NCBI GenBank assembly: GCA_030248195.1
Contig: JASAND010026699.1
Location: forward strand, 35,161-99,160
From: Trissonchulus latispiculum
Lineage: Eukaryota; Nematoda; Enoplea; Enoplida; Ironidae
DNA: 64,000 nucleotides
Direction: 5' to 3'
The notes under the pieces are model-generated. The model saw only the letters and a list, made by a program, of their open reading frames with translations, was not told where the DNA came from and did no database searches. Position numbers and translations under genes: made by a program. Below are positions 42,060-56,799 of the stretch, piece by piece; position 1 is the first letter of the stretch; each line of letters opens with the position of its first letter.

Positions 42060-45000
42060 CATTTGTTTCTTCAGCAGACCCGGAAGATGATGTTGGAGAC
42101 ACCATGGAGGAAAGTGTCTGCTACCCCGGTTGCTTCCTACCAAGAATGCGAAATACGGTGGCCGGATCGTGGCCTTTAAGGAACCGGGGTACATTGACGT
42201 GGTTGAAGCTGCAGAGACTACTCGACGTTCTCTGCCACTGATCAACTTTTCAGCGGCCTTTGCCGCGTTTGACAAGCTTAGGTAAAGTACAGTACTCTTT
42301 TTCATCATTATTACTGCAATTGGGGAGTTTTTTTGAATTTCCTTTTTAGGTTTTGTTTCCCTTCTGTGAATTTAAGTTTTCTATTATAACAATGGTATAT
42401 TCTGCTCTATCAACGTTGCAAGCCAAAACATAAACCGAATTTGCGTTGCGCCTTTTCGTGCACTCGATTTGTGCTATGCCTTAACCTTTTGATGTGAACA
42501 ATGTCCCATATGTTAGCTATTCATAGAAAGAGTGGCTAATAGATCTATTGGCACCACCTACATTTATAGATTTTAATACTTTTTTCGTTTAGTACTGAAT
42601 CTAAAACGAATTCGAAAAATCGAAGTCTCTAAATGCAAAAAAAAGGGCAGATTTTTTTTGATTTTTCTTTTTTTGCAGAAGGAGGTGAACCAAATCTGAA
42701 TTGGGTGAATTCTATATTCTCCCAGCACTAATATTGCAGCTAAGGTTTATACGAGATTCAATCATTTCGTACGTCTTGTCACTACATTATCGTTTTTTTT
42801 TTTTTTTTTTTTTTCCCTATGTTGTGGAGACCCTGTAATGCTTCAATCTTTTCGTTGCCGTGAACAGACCCAAGGAAAAAATGTGAAAAGCTGGACCCGG
42901 CCTCGTCTAACGATGCACAGCAGCGAAGAGCAAGCAGAAGATCCTTGGACATGGGCCTCTGGGTTTTTTTGAGGTTTCTGCACACTTCAACTGGACTTTT
43001 TTTGGACGCTGGCGATGTATTTCCTCCGGCGTGCAAGCTGGAAGACGCGAGAAAAGAAGAGCGATCTCAGCTATGCAACGCCGTCAGAAGAAGACAGTAT
43101 CCACGACCTTTGTACAATTTTTTTGTATGCAGAGTATCTACTGGTCTGGCCAATATATGGCCCCCTTTTTTGCCGATGGTCCCTTTTTTTTAAAGAAAAA
43201 GATCAGGTCGGTAGGGTTCCAAATGTGCAGATATTGTTGACAACGTAGCGTCGTCAGAAAAGAGGTACGATGCACCGACCGCCCAATGTAAACGAAGGTT
43301 TTCTGACTTTAAATCTACTGGGGTATTGTTGCCTGTCTGGTTCACCGGTTCCCGATGGCTCCTCGAAGACGCGTTTTTTTTTTCAGGTCGGCCCGAAACG
43401 AACATTACCAATATTGTTGACAACGTATATATTTTCAGTAACTAAGAATCTTTTTGAATTTTTGAGATTATAATTTTTATTTACTGTAATAATGAAGTTA
43501 ACAACTTTTTTCAGATAGTTCTGCTGAAGAAATTTGTCCTGGGGGGGGGGGGGAATATATACGCATCCAACACAAGCAGGGGATAGGAAAATTTTTTAAG
43601 TCAGGGGAAGAAGATCAGGTCAGTAGGGAGAGACAGACATAACCAATATTGGCAAACTGGCAAGGTAACGTCGGCAGAGAGAAGGTAGTGAAAATGCACA
43701 GCAATGCACTGGCGAAGGTTTTCTTGTTATCTACTGGTGTATTGAATGTCTGGTTCCCCTTTCACGATGATTCCTAGATAAAGGGAGATGATCTAGATCG
43801 GTAGGAAAAGAAATTTATTACCAGTATTATTGACAATCCAATATTTTCAGTAACTAAGTATCTTTTTTGAATTTTTGTGATCGTAAAAGTTATTATTTGT
43901 GATGGTGAAGTTAACAATTTTTTTCAGATAGTTCTGCTGACGAGAGCCCAGTCACCAAAAGGACTCTCTCATGCCACTAGCTGAGGAGCGCAAAACAGTG
44001 CAATCTGGCAGTACGGAAGTGACTGCAGGTGCTACTTAGAGATCATTCCACTCATCCGAAAGATGTACGACCCACAAACTCGTGGATAAACGAACCATTT
44101 TTGACCTAGCTATTGATGTATTCCAGATCTGCGCGCAATGCAGCAAGCAAAAGTTGACAAAAGAAAACGTCTCAGATATACAGCATCATCAGGAAAATGC
44201 AGTTTTCCCTGACATAACCTGGTAAAAGCGAAGGGTTTTCTGTTTATCTACTGGTGTATTGTATGTCTGGCTCCCCGCTTTCCCGATGGTTCCTCGTCTG
44301 AGGGAGGGGTCAGGTCAGCAGGAAGAGAGAGACACTACCAGTATTATTGACAAAGTAGAATCTCACCGTACAGAGGTGACTGCACGTGCTACAACGAAAT
44401 CGGTGCACATGCTTGAAAGAAGTACGATCCACAAACCGATTTCTTCACGGCAAGCATTTTTTGACTAGCTATTAGTATATTCCAGATCTTCGCAGAATTG
44501 CGTGTGGACTAAGCTATTAGTTGTTTAGGTTCAAAGAAGGCCGAGACATTGCCAGTATGGCTGACAACATAACATTTTCAGTGACTGTGTTCTTGGGTTT
44601 TTACAGTGTTAAAAGTTATCGTTTGTATTGTTGACAGCGGGACATTTGTTTCAATCACTAAACTGTGTTTTTGTATTCTTGGAATGTTAAAAGTTATTAT
44701 TTGTGACAGGAAAGTTGAAAATGTTTTCCAGATAGTTCCCCTGAGAAGAGCTTCCTTGGTGCAGTAGGAATCTCTTTTCCATGTGCTCCCTCCAGCTCAT
44801 GGCAAATCACTGGAATCTCGGGGGCGGAGGTGATTGTAGCCACTGGACCGAAATCAGTGCAGTCGTCCGAAGAAAGTTTTGATCCACAAACTCATCTATA
44901 AAGGAAGCATTTTCTGACTAGCTATTGGTATATTCTATATTTGCATGTACTGCATGTGAACTATGCTATTAGTTCTTCACTGAAGAGTCATCTTCAGCCT

Positions 45001-48000
45001 GAGTATTTGGTGAGCGAACGATAAAAACAAGAGCATTTATTGAAGAACTATTTTTAACAGAGGGGGCAGGTGCGGCGGGGGGGCGGTTTCAGGAGATAGA
45101 AACGTAAGAGGTTAGGGCGAATGGTTTAAATTTGGAAATGTTTAAATGAGAGTGTTTACTGTTTTGCATTATATATATATTCTCCTGTTGGACCTTTTTA
45201 GTGGCATTACAAGTTGACCTATTGGAAGTAGACGAAGGCGTTCACGATGCGCGCAGTCCAGTGTATGCAGAAGGCGAGAATGATCGTAGTTCCGTATTGA
45301 GTTCCATTTCGCCTCCTTTCAAAATCAGGAGAGGGCACGCCGCCCTTGGTCATAAATACTTCCGATTCAGAAGGGCGACAGATCTACACCGACATGTACA
45401 AATCCCTGGGGATGAGCCCTCAGACGTGACAAGGGCAATGTAAGCCGGTCATTGACCAAAGCCTAATGTTTAATATTATGTTAGTCTGCAACATGTACTA
45501 ATTAAGATAATCCAAATGCTAAATGCAAGACATTTACTTTTTTGCATATTTAGCTATGAGTCTAAACATGACGTAGAAGATTTTTTTGAAATTTAATTAC
45601 TTGCCTGCAAGCTGCCAGCATAGCCACAGCGTGTTTATTACGGATGTACTGTAAAATGAAACTAACGAGCAAGACGGATCTGTAAGAGTAATTATAAGTA
45701 AATACGCGGAGGCAAGCTACATATTGTGTCGACGTCTTTTTTTTGCAGTGATTCCTACCGATCATTCTCAACGACGAACTAGTAGCGTTGTGCAGGAACT
45801 TTCCATGGAAGAACAGCAGCTTGAGCCAGATCCACTGGAGAAGGGACCCGCTTGCGATTCAGAAGAGCTACAAGTGAACGCCGACATGCAAGCCGCCGAT
45901 GATCAGTTCTCAGACCTCGAGGAACAATGTAAGCCGACCATTGGCCAAAGGCTAATTTTTAATATGTTAGCCTGCAACGTGTTCTAATTGAGATAACTCA
46001 AATCCTAAATGCTACACATTTACTATTTTTTGTCTATTAGACTACGAGTCTAAACATCGCATAGAAGATTTTAAAATTTTCATTCCTTGTCTGCAAGTTT
46101 GTAGCATAGCGATAGCGTGTTTATTACCTATCTACTATAAAAGTGAAAGCAAACAGGATGACAGATTTGTAACAGCAATAATAAGTAAATACGCAGTCAA
46201 CCTAGATATTGTGTCGATTTATGTCTCTTTCCAGTGATTCGTACGAATCGTCCTAAAGCACGAATCAGTGACGCTGTGCAGGAAGTTTCCATGACAGAGC
46301 AGCTCCATGAGCCAGATTCGCCGGTGGAGACAGCCACTGACAGCCTGGAACGCGACATGTTCCCTGCGCCTGACTCGGGTAAATGTTAAATAAACTTTTA
46401 GAGCACTTGTACAGAAATAAAATAGTACGACAAACCCTTATGTTCCCTGCAGTAAGGCAGTTTTTGATGTGCAAAGAGGAGGTGTTATCGTTGTGCTCCG
46501 CTCGTTATTGTATAGCAAATATCTTCACTTGTTGTTCAGACTAACTCCAAATAAAAATCTTTTTTTATTTTATGCCATACTAATTGCTATAGGTTACAGA
46601 CCCATCAAGACGGAGCCGTGTCCTGTGCCTTCAGCCTCTATTGTCGTTGATAACAGTGGAATTGCGCAAGACTCGTTCGATTTATATCGCCTCTACAAGA
46701 AGCGCGCAGAAACGGAGATGAACGCAATGGCGAAACTAGTAAGTTTGAAATCTTATCCTATCGATCACAGTAGCGCTGTCAATAATATACGCTAAAAAAG
46801 GGGTGCGAAACTATTTTTTCGTTTTTTTGTTATCTCTCGGTTGTTCGATAGGATATAATGTGGGCTACGTTTCAAGCTCAAATTACAGGCTGCGGGGGGA
46901 ATTGGGACTAAAAACCTGTAGGGTCTGCTTGTGACGTTTTAACATTGTATGAATAGTATATTTTTGCTGGTGGTAGTTGCGCAATAGAACAGCAGACCCA
47001 AGTATACTTTTAATTTCAGCGAAGGCGGATCTATCGGTTGTGAAAAGAGAGGTGGATGCATCAGCGGAGCATGTGGGGGGGCCCTGGTTCACATCCGCCA
47101 GAATGCCTCCGAACCGGAACGGAAACTACGACTACCATAATCGCGTCTTCCCACTCTCAGAAAAGTATCTTTCGTATTCAGCCTCTCTCAGTGAAATTGC
47201 CTTCACATCTTTTGCCAGGTGGAAAGTGGACGGAGCCCACGATCATTACCGCTAGAGAAAAACAGGATCTCTGCTGTGCTGGCTGAACCCCTGCCTGTTT
47301 TGAGCCCTGGCCCGCCAGGCTGGAAGGAAGTGAAAATATCTCGGTGCCCCTAGCCCCGCCATCTCCCACGACACACATCTCTGCCATCGTGCCTCCATCT
47401 GCGTTGCCAAAAAAATCCTGCCGGTCTTCTCCCCGGAACATTCTGATCAAAAAAAAACCGGAGGTAGATACCCCACATTTCTCAGAAAAACTTTCCCAGT
47501 TCGTGTTTTCTTTGTGCTATATTGACTTTAATTTGATTTTCTGTATTGATTCTCTGATACCCGTACGATAGAAAAAAAATACGAAAATGATGTTTTTTTT
47601 CAAAATTTATGAAATACTCTACGTCATGTGGTCTTTAATATTTTGGGACGAAGGTCGTATTCTTACGCCAAAACATAACAACACTTTTACTTTTTCGCGA
47701 TTTAACTACCAGTGAGTAGGCAAAAAAGGTACGGCTTCTGTTCTCGCATGCTCAGAACAAAGCGCTAGAAACTGAAAATGGGAGACTTTGAACATTTTGA
47801 ACTGTGTCTAATGCTCAACTGTGCAATCGTAAGCAAAAAACTAAAGTAATCTAGACAAAAACGGTCATTTCTCAGTAAGGCGGTCTTTAACGAAAAGATT
47901 GTGAGACATAGGAGACTGTATGCAACTGCAAAGAAAAACAGGGGTAGTTTTTTGGCCATTGAACTATAATCGTATTTCTAGGAACAGGAGAAGGACGCTA

Positions 48001-48420
48001 CCATTACGTCAATAAATCACGGGGCCGAGGGCGATGGGACTGACAAGGAGCTCATTGATGAAGTCGAGCGTCTACACAAGAAAAAGAGAGGTAGCAAGTT
48101 GAAGAAATGTATGATCAGCGCTACCGAAGTTATCGGAGTCGGGTGATCCCAGTGGAAACTGGCTAGCCTATGTCAGATGCTACCAAGGGGCGACGGGGGC
48201 ATGCCACGTCCAGTACTACCAGGAAGAGGCGGCGGATGAAGATGTAGATGACGGTAGTTTTGATATAATTTTCCGCGTGGCTGACCTCTATCTTCTATCT
48301 TTTCTGCTGCTGGGCCATGCCCCTTGTCAGTTAATGAAGTTCGGAAAGGGGGTTCATATGTGTGTTCGTCTGGATGCAGATTTATACGCAGATTTTGTGG
48401 GGTACTGTTATGTCCTCCGT
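42060..48420 (+). pseudogene. gene A (right copy), decayed
   Basis: Counterparts of the left gene A exons are recognisable in order from the exon at about 42,077 to the final domain at about 47,990-48,420. Several are open (about 45,749-45,928 and 46,236-46,380). Others carry frameshifts or lost splice sites: the 42.1-kb exon, the exon near 43,510 cut off in a G run, the long Pro-rich exon at 47,020-47,465, and the last exon, where the final domain is disrupted. The AT-hook exon has no counterpart in this arm. A T22 run at 42,793-42,814 and other homopolymers mark the decay. It is probably nonfunctional. Confidence 0.7.
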
Positions 48421-48733
48421 ATGTTATGTTTTCACGTTTTATTGGCTCTGGTTTACGTTCGTACTTTTTGTTTGCGTATTACTATGATGTAAGAGCCTGC
48501 GTTCATATAAACTGGCTTCTAGTGTGCAGGTGGTCACAGCTTTGAGAGGTTCTTAAGAGACAGTAGGAAAATAAATGTTTCCCCGCTTTTATCTGATTTT
48601 ATGTACCCACTATAGAAATGGTAACAAGAGAGGGTGGTTCCTTTATTAAACTGGTATAATGTGACGTTTGTTGTCGTGTTAGAAAGGCGGTGGCCTTCCG
48701 CCTAGGTTACATTAGTAAGCCACCATATTTTCT

Positions 48734-48768
<35 letters not shown>

Positions 48769-50060
48769 GGACGGGCACGTGTATAGATATAGTGGTTTAT
48801 GTTGCATGATTTCTGTTTTAAACACATTGTGTTGGTTTGTTACTTTTATTTTTTACAATGTTGTACATTATTCATTTTTGTGTGAGAAAAATATTCCAGA
48901 CTTGCAGAGCTCTATGGTTTTCTGCCATGCTATAGTCGACTTCTTTGCGTATTTCTAACACATAATGCCTACTTTTTATATAAGCACACCTGTGCCAAAC
49001 TAGGCCGTGATTCATTGATAAGATTTTTGCACCTTCTGCGTTCAACTAGAAATTAATAATATTTTCTGTGAAAGTTCATTTTGCACTGAATTTGTCTTTA
49101 AATAAAGTATGATATAATTGTTCAGCTTTGAACTCGCAAAACTTCTAAGTTACAAATAACCCCAGTAAGCTGTAGTAGATACTAAAAGTGATCGACAAAA
49201 AAAGCCCAGCTTTTTTTATGCGTGCTAATGATGATCCTGCACAAAAAATGGGTTTACCTTTATCCTTGTACTGTGTATTGTCAAACGGAGGATGTAAAAA
49301 ACCCAATAAAAACTTTCGTGTGGTCGCGTTTTTTTAGAGGTTTTTTAATCGTTGTGTATATATGTCATTTGTTTTCATTTGTTCTAGCTAATTGAGACAG
49401 TAGTGAAAGTTTTCACTTGGAGATTGTGTTTTTTATGGTGTTTCGTTGCAACTTACTTCAACTTAGCTTGTTTACTTTTTGGAGTATGTCTCTGCGCTCG
49501 TTGTCAATAGTAAGGTATATGCAGTTCTTCAGTCTTTTAAGAAGCTTTCATCTAACTTTGTAGAGTGATTGGTTTAGTTTCTGTTTTTACATGTGTAGTT
49601 ATCGAGGGTTCCTTTTGCTTTTTACGCCTTTTAGAGCTTAAGATTTCTAAAAAAACAAAAGTTTTTATACACCATTTTCTGCAAAGCACATTCCTTTTCT
49701 TTTTTCTTTTCGCTAGTACATTTATTTCTTTCTTCTGTCATTTTCCCAGCTACGTTCAGTTTTAAACACGCCTAGTTGTTTCACGTTTGGTTAGCTCTAC
49801 AGGTAAAACCTTCCAATAGTTGGTTCTACGACTTTTCGTGCTAGGAACTTTATTAATAGTAATACTGTTAACTAGTGTTCATGTCCCATGTGTCAACCAT
49901 TGTTATTCGCTTTGAAATGTGTTCAAATGTTCGCTTTTACTGTATTAAACCTTTTAACGTTTACAACTTGTTTTATCAATCAAACAACTAGAAATGGGCA
50001 GTAGTTGTATTACTAGCAATCTCCTTTAAATAATGTGATCATGGGTTAATTTACCCCTTA
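48421..50060. other. no gene; mirrored spacer with a T30 tract
   Basis: This is the right-arm counterpart of 32,070-33,745, AT-rich, with a run of about 30 T at 48,735-48,764 that is not present at that length on the left. No coding region is supported. Confidence 0.5.
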
Positions 50061-50289
50061 CACTCGCTTTAGGTGGCTACTATGAACCCAGAATAGTGGA
50101 GTGACGTCAGATTTTTGCCCGGGAAAAGCGAGATTAAAACAGATAACGTACCGCTTTTAACACAGTACACTGTGCATGCTTCTATTCCCATTTCCGTCAA
50201 GGAAGCTATCCGATGCGATTCAATCAGGTCTCGGGATCGTATCTCTAATCAATTCTGCCCATCCGATCCATATCACTACTTTAAGTGCT

Positions 50290-51530
50290 TACTATGTCGA
50301 AAGACCACTGAGGTTCTTAGTAGCACCAAAGGATACTAGCCGGGACTGTTTAACCTCCGGCGAAACTGAGCTGACATTTTGACATGTGACATTGTACACT
50401 AGTGATGTGGAACGGATCAGATTACGAGTAAAAAAATAAAGCGATCCGATCTGCTAAACTTATTTCTAGATGCGATACCATCCCTTTCCCATCCGGGTCC
50501 TCGATTCGTGGATCTTTACTTATCCGATCTAATTCGAAGAGGTCTCCGGATCGAGTCTCTGATCCGTTGTGCTGACGCGGTACACGTCACAACTGTACAA
50601 CACCGTTAGGTGCTTACTATGTGGAAAGGCCGCTGAGGTTCTTAGTACCATCAACGGATACTAGGCAGTAGATAACCACTAACCGACACCTATGCCTGCC
50701 ACTTTGGAACCACCACACAGGACCATGGCGCGTCCCTGGGCCCGCTGCGCTAAGCTCGGACCCGGGCATATGGCGCCACAACAACAACAACAACAACTAG
50801 GCGGTAGAGGATGACCACGGGCCGGGATTTTTTGGGCCTGGCCCGGTGCCCCCCCCCCTCCAAAACCTTGGCTCAGCCCGGCTCCGCTCCGCAGGCAAAA
50901 ATTTTCGGTCCCGGCCCGGCCCGGTCCGCTCCCAGATTCGGCCCCGCCGGGCTCCGCCAAAAGAAAAATCTCCAAAAAATCTTACTAACAATATTATTTG
51001 GGAGCCTCATGTGCAATAAGGAAACGCTAAATTGTGCTATGAAATGTTAAATTTTGCTGTAAAATAGGCAGAATGAGTAGACATTTAGCCAATTTTAGCG
51101 ATTTTAGAACATTTTCAGGAAATGATCCGGTGCGTTTCGGCCCGCACTTGCAAAATTTTTTCGGCGGGGCCCGGCCCGCCCACTAACAAATGCATGTCGG
51201 CCCGACCCGCCCCCGATGGACCGAAATGCTCACCTCTACTAGCAGACTAGTGCCAAAGCTCCCTACTTTCCGACGAGTCAGCTCCGACGAGAATGACCTA
51301 TTTAGATATGACAGCGTTGCGTACCGTTTTTTTAAGCACTTTGCTGCTTACAAGTGTCACTGCTTCACGGAAAAAGAATTGGCTCCGTAAGCCGCAATGT
51401 GGTCCACATCACAACTGTACAACACCGTTAGGTGCTTACTATGTCGAAAGGCCGCTGAGGTTCTTAGTACCACCAACGGATACTAGCCGGTAGAGATGAG
51501 CACGGGCCGGATTTTTTTAGGCTCCGCTTG
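50290..51530. repeat. right-arm copies of the GC-rich hAT-like cassettes
   Basis: Mirror image of 30,640-31,910, including the (CAA)n run (about 50,776-50,798), the GC-rich block and the three 90-bp blocks. The G18 tract of the left copy is missing here (compare about 50,710-50,725), as is part of its flanking sequence. Confidence 0.65.
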
Positions 51531-51695
51531 CACATATTACTTAGTACCGCTGAGGATAATCTTTGTAGAAATGACTAATTTTGTTTAACTCACTATTTTC
51601 CATAAAGGTGTTCCACGCCATGTTTCCATTTTCTTTTTGATATCCCGTTTTCGCCCCCTTTTTTGTCATTTTCTTTAATTCTAGTGATAATATAT

Positions 51696-53852
51696 TAGTG
51701 AAGATGTCCCCTTGCGTTCACAGTAAATCGGTGAAGTCAACGATCTGAAACAACCGGCGGACAAACAATGCACCGTCGTATAAGTCTGCACAAGCTTCTA
51801 TGTGCAAAACGCATTGTCAGGGGTATTAAAAATAATCCTTTTTTTGTATGGGAAATCTCTACCTCTTCCCAGTCTACCCAACATAAGAATGGCAGAATTA
51901 AAATAGAGAAGCCTAGAAAATTGTAGTAATGGGTTAGTGTGCTACTATAGTTAATTAAAAACAGTGTTATTGATGTTGAACCAATATCTTAGATGATTAA
52001 CGTTTGCTGCTTGATCTTTTTTTGTTAATTTAAATGTTTTACTAACAGTCTGTTTACTACATAAACTCCCTCACTTTCTAGGATATATCAGACGTAACGG
52101 AAGGATACCTTTGCGAACCGACTTTGGACTGATTCCCATGCATTCTTTCTACTACTATGGTTCTGTTGATCCGGCGCTAGTAATGGTCCGCAAAAGCGAT
52201 TTGGCGAAAACAACGGAGGGCCTCCAACGGAAAAGTAAATTAATATAGACTAACTTTTTGCCAACGTAGTCTTGCAGTACAGCCTACAATACAGGATATG
52301 TACAATAGTCTGCCCGTTGTTTGGCAACATCACAGACCTGTAGGGAGCTGTGGTAAAAACGGTAATCAGTGGGTACTTTACCGTCTTTAATAACCGATAA
52401 AGTATAGAGTGCTAGTTAATTTTTCAGAACACAGCCTACACAATACGACGGGCATGCCACTAAAGAAAACAGTATGTTCGGCGAGTCTTATGCGGCAGAT
52501 GTTGACATGGGTGACAGAGGCGAAGGAGGGATACACTACTCTAGTAGATGCCGCTCGTAGCAGTGGTTTCGATTTGGAACTATTCCAATACTCCGCCGCT
52601 GTCGCTGGTTTGTGGCATTTGGGTAAGTGCGACGTTACTTCTTCGTCTAAACTATCTGCGATTGATTATAATCGGCCAGTGGAGCGAGGTGGACGAAAAA
52701 GGGCATGAAAATAGTGCTCGTTTGTTCTTCTCTTTAGGTATAATTATTGGGTTATCGCATTTTATTTAAAAAAAAAGACAACCGTCTCCCCCTTTTTCTC
52801 GACATTGTCTGAACCGATTATCAGTACAACTTGGGGGGGGGGAAGTGGTACCGGAAGTGCGGGTACCCAATACGCCCCCCTCGATTCCGGGAACGGCGGC
52901 TCCCGGAATTTTTAAAAATGGTAAGGGGCAACCAAGGGGAACGTAAAAAATTTTTGTCTCAGATTTTTCTCAAAAGTTGGTCATAGGGTGATTCCACCAT
53001 GCTGATTTCGAAACTGAAATCGAAAATGGAAATGTGGAAATTCTCGGAAAAATCAGAATTTTTATTGTCTCAAAAGTAGTCGATATGGTACTCATTTCAA
53101 AACGCTCAACGAGTAGCTAGAAGTTTGCAATAGAACCAAGTTCTGAAAATGTACCAAAACTGAGTTTTCGCCCTTTAGATAAGAGGAAAATGGTTGGGAC
53201 AACCCGTTGATGCCGGTAGGATTTATTACTTTTGTTATCGTGCCTTCTTTTTGTAAAAATGTGGCAGAAACACAAAAGGAGGTGGTAAGTAACCGTTTTT
53301 GTATTGTATTTTTTAGTGTTGTCCAAAGAGGGGAATGAGCCGTATACGGGATATCCAGACGGGCAGGGCGGTCCCAACGTTCGAGCAGTTCGTCGAGCAG
53401 AACTCTTCTCTGTATTCTATCCCTTTTCCAGGGGCCAGGGCCCGGGGGGGGGGCAGTCTTGGAAGCACCCTCCGGAGAGAAGATATATTCTCACTCCCTA
53501 ACTGCAATCCTCCCTGCAGGAACAGTTGTTTTGACAACCTTTCTTCGGCGTATCCGCACAAGGAGGTTGGCTGGCAGCAGTCAAGTGCTATATGCCGCAG
53601 CAGCAGAAATATCTGGTTCAATTTTTCAAAGAGTGTGACACTGGAGAAAATGAGGATGATGATTACATCACGTTCTGCCGAGCTGCGACAGCGCGCCCCT
53701 ATCTACTGAGTGAACGTGACGTTGGATACACTCTGTCCTACCCACTCCAGGACATGTCAACGGATTCAGTTATCAGTTTTTCAACAGAGTTCTTTGCCTC
53801 CGTCTGGAATACTTTAATAACACAGGAGGACGTTTTTTTGCCTGATGTTTAA
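51696..53852 (+). pseudogene. gene B (right copy), mixed intact and broken exons
   Basis: Exons match left gene B: the first exon near 51,705 (in-frame TGA at about 51,747, unlike the left copy), then one at about 52,084-52,236. The next, 52,428-52,622, is 195 bases and fully open (CSASLMRQML ... SAAVAGLWHLG), while its left counterpart is broken. The last, 53,317-53,852, is changed near its start and lacks two bases around 53,549. The final domain frame 53,592-53,852 stays open to the same stop. The ten-G run is also present here. Neither arm has a wholly intact gene B. Confidence 0.6.
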
Positions 53853-53979
53853 ATTTAACTACTTTCTTTTTACGTTTGTGGTTTGGACAACTAATCAATA
53901 AAGAAAGGAAATTTACTCATTATTGTTGTGGAATTTTTGTTGTTGACATTTCTGTCACCGTATGACGATTAACAAAGTA

Positions 53980-55345
53980 AAATGATGATGTTGTTCAGTG
54001 TACTAATGTTTTGTGCGTTTTTTTGTGCCCATTCGTGCTAGTTACGTAGACAAATAATTTTAGTTTTAGTTGGTTATTAAATTAGGCAAGCAAGACGATT
54101 CTGGGGGTAGAGTGATGATTAAACACGAAATATATTGTACTATAGATAATACGAAAACTGAATGGTAGAACTTCAGCAAGTACACGTAGCATTTTTAACA
54201 AGAGTATTTTCTTTTGCGAAATTTGTTTTTGAAAAAAATTTGGTTCTTTCCAGACTTGAACCATTTTCTAATTTCGAGTTAGAATAGCAGTGAAATTTTC
54301 ATTTTGAAAAACTTATGTCCCCTTTGGTGGCACAGTAGCATTAGCTTTAGTGTTCATTTGTTTAAATTTTGGAAGAATTCCACGTGGTTTACCGCCCTCG
54401 TCAACTTTGATCTGGCGAGAAAGATTTTTCCGAAAATCTAAAATGCAACCTCCGCTTTTATTTGATTCGCAGTGGTTTTTAAAAATACTAGAAGTGTGTT
54501 TTCTACTAGTAATTACAGAGAGAAAAAGTATTAATTATCTTACTTTTTACTACTCTATGGAACAGTGAACGCACAGACGCCACGCGGGTCGACTTTTCAT
54601 TACTGATGCGTATCCCTCCTGCGATAGACTATTCTGCATTCGAGAGCTAGTTCTACAGTCTAAACTGATGATGTTGTTCAGTGTACTAATGTTTTTCTGC
54701 GTTTTTTGTGCCCATTCGTGCTAGTTACGTAGACAAATAATTTTAGTTTTAGTTGGTTATTAAATTAGGCAAGCAAGACGATTCTAGGGGGTAGAGTGAT
54801 GATTAAACACGAAATATATTGTACTATAAGATAATACGAAAACTGAATGGTAGAACTTCAGCGAGTACACATAGCATTTTTAACAAGAGTATTTTCTTTT
54901 GCGAAATTTGTTTTGAAAAAAATTTCGTTCTATCAGACTTGAACCATTTTCTAATTTCGAGTTAGAATAGCAGTGAAATTTTCATTTTGAAAAACTTATG
55001 TCCCCTTTGGTGGCACAGCAGCATTAGCTTTAGTGTTCATTTGTTTAAATTTTGGAAGAATTCTACACGGTTTACCGCCCTCGTCAACTTTGATCTGGCG
55101 AAAAGATTTCCCGAAAATCTAAAATGCAACCTCCGCTTTATTTGATTCGCAGTGGTTTTTAAAAATACTAGAAGTGTGTTTTCTACTGAGTAATTACAGA
55201 GAGAAAAAGTATTAATTATCTTACTTTTTACTAATCTATGGAACAGTGAACGCACAGACGCCACGCGGGGCGACTTTTCAGTACTCATTCTTCCCCCTCC
55301 TGCGATAGACTATTCTGCATTCGAGAGCTAGTTCTACAGCCTAGA
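53980..55345. repeat. right-arm copies of the 680-bp tandem pair
   Basis: Mirror of 26,826-28,190. Both units are recognisable (for example CGAGAGCTAGTTCTAC at about 54,640 and 55,323), with the same order and only small differences. Confidence 0.9.
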
Positions 55346-55483
55346 AAAGACGTTTTGTTTTTTCTCACTTCCTTCCTTTTTCATGCCGTTCCAGGTATTC
55401 TTGTTCTTATAATGATTAGAAGAGTATCTTTTCTAGTACTACTCGCATAGTGAAAAGATATTATTTACAACATTTCAGTTTTT

Positions 55484-56705
55484 ACTAGTGTGCATACACT
55501 TAGAGGCACAGGTTGGGGCCGTCTGACTTTATTACTGATGGATACATACTTGCAAGACTTTGATTTCGAGTCAGGTTGTCGTGCGGGTGTCCTGCTGAGA
55601 AACGGATCACTATATTTTCGAAACTGTTTGATGCTTTGCGTGCTTATGAAAATTCCAATCATCCTTGTTCTGTCATCATCCTCTCATACGAATATGGTAG
55701 TCGTGGGGCGCGCTTCTATTTGATATCTGACGTTAAACATTTTATACATGTGTATCTCCGATTACAGCCGCAGAAACGGTGCTTTTATGAGATCCTTCCC
55801 ATAAGTAGAAGATGTAAACTTTATTTTGATTTTGACAAGACTACACAGAAGATGCCGAAGACAAAGTGTCCTTTGCTCGTTTAGTTAAAGCCTTCAAACT
55901 CCATATGGCCTGGGTTATTTCACAAGAGCTCGGTTGTGCTCACACGGACATTTCCTTTTCTCCTCCCTGTCTGCAAACAAAGGGCACGAAAAATAGTTTT
56001 CATGCTATAGACACCTGGTCCCCTAATGTTTCCAAATTCGTACGCTGTCGCAACATTTTTGCGAGATATACAGGGAGTGTAAGTGAACATCTTCGCATCT
56101 GGGATCCATCAGTGTATTCCGTAGACCCAGAATTTTCGTATTGCGTTTTCTTCGAAGCAGGGGCAAAGGCGTCCTCTGATTTTTGAGTCTCAAATCCGAA
56201 TCCTCTGGACGAAGCTCTTCTCAAGAAGCTTTGTAGGAGTTTACGACTGCAGGTGTGCCAGCAGCGAAGTCTGGCGACCACAGCAGCAGAGGAGGGCGGG
56301 GCGAGGACAACAAAATCGCGCTATATCAGAACGCGATCTGAAATAATTCGTCCAGTCGAAGGTCAGCTCGCTGCTCGGAATGCTGTATCCGATGGAGTGT
56401 CTCAAGATCACTTAACCCGAATCAGAAGGGACGCTCCTTACATTTTCCCGGGATTTGAGATAAGATCTGTAAGGGGCCTGGAACGTATTGTTATAGTTTC
56501 TATACGAAACTACCGATGGTGTCCTTTTCTGAAACGCTACCATAAGTCGAACCATTCCTATTTGACGCTTGACAAAGATACCCTATGTTATCAGTGGCGT
56601 TGCCACGGCAACAGTTGTCGTAACGAAAGGGTGCGAACGATCAACGATTTCCTCGGCCCCTCTGCCCCCTTCAAGATCATCGGCGGGAAAAAATGTGTCC
56701 CGTAG
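55484..56705 (+). pseudogene. primase (right copy), frameshifted
   Basis: This is the counterpart of the intact left primase. The reading frame changes at least near 55,580, 55,845, 55,960 and 56,185, so motif I, motif II and the region between motif III and the zinc module are in different frames. The last 150 codons, including the CHCC zinc module, are open to the same stop at 56,705. No full-length product is expected. Confidence 0.85.
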
Positions 56706-56799
56706 TTCTCCTTAGACCCGACGATTCACATCTAGTAGACTTACAGTGTCAACAAGGTTCGTCTTGAATAATAAGAATTTCTACCATTGTTTATATTAG

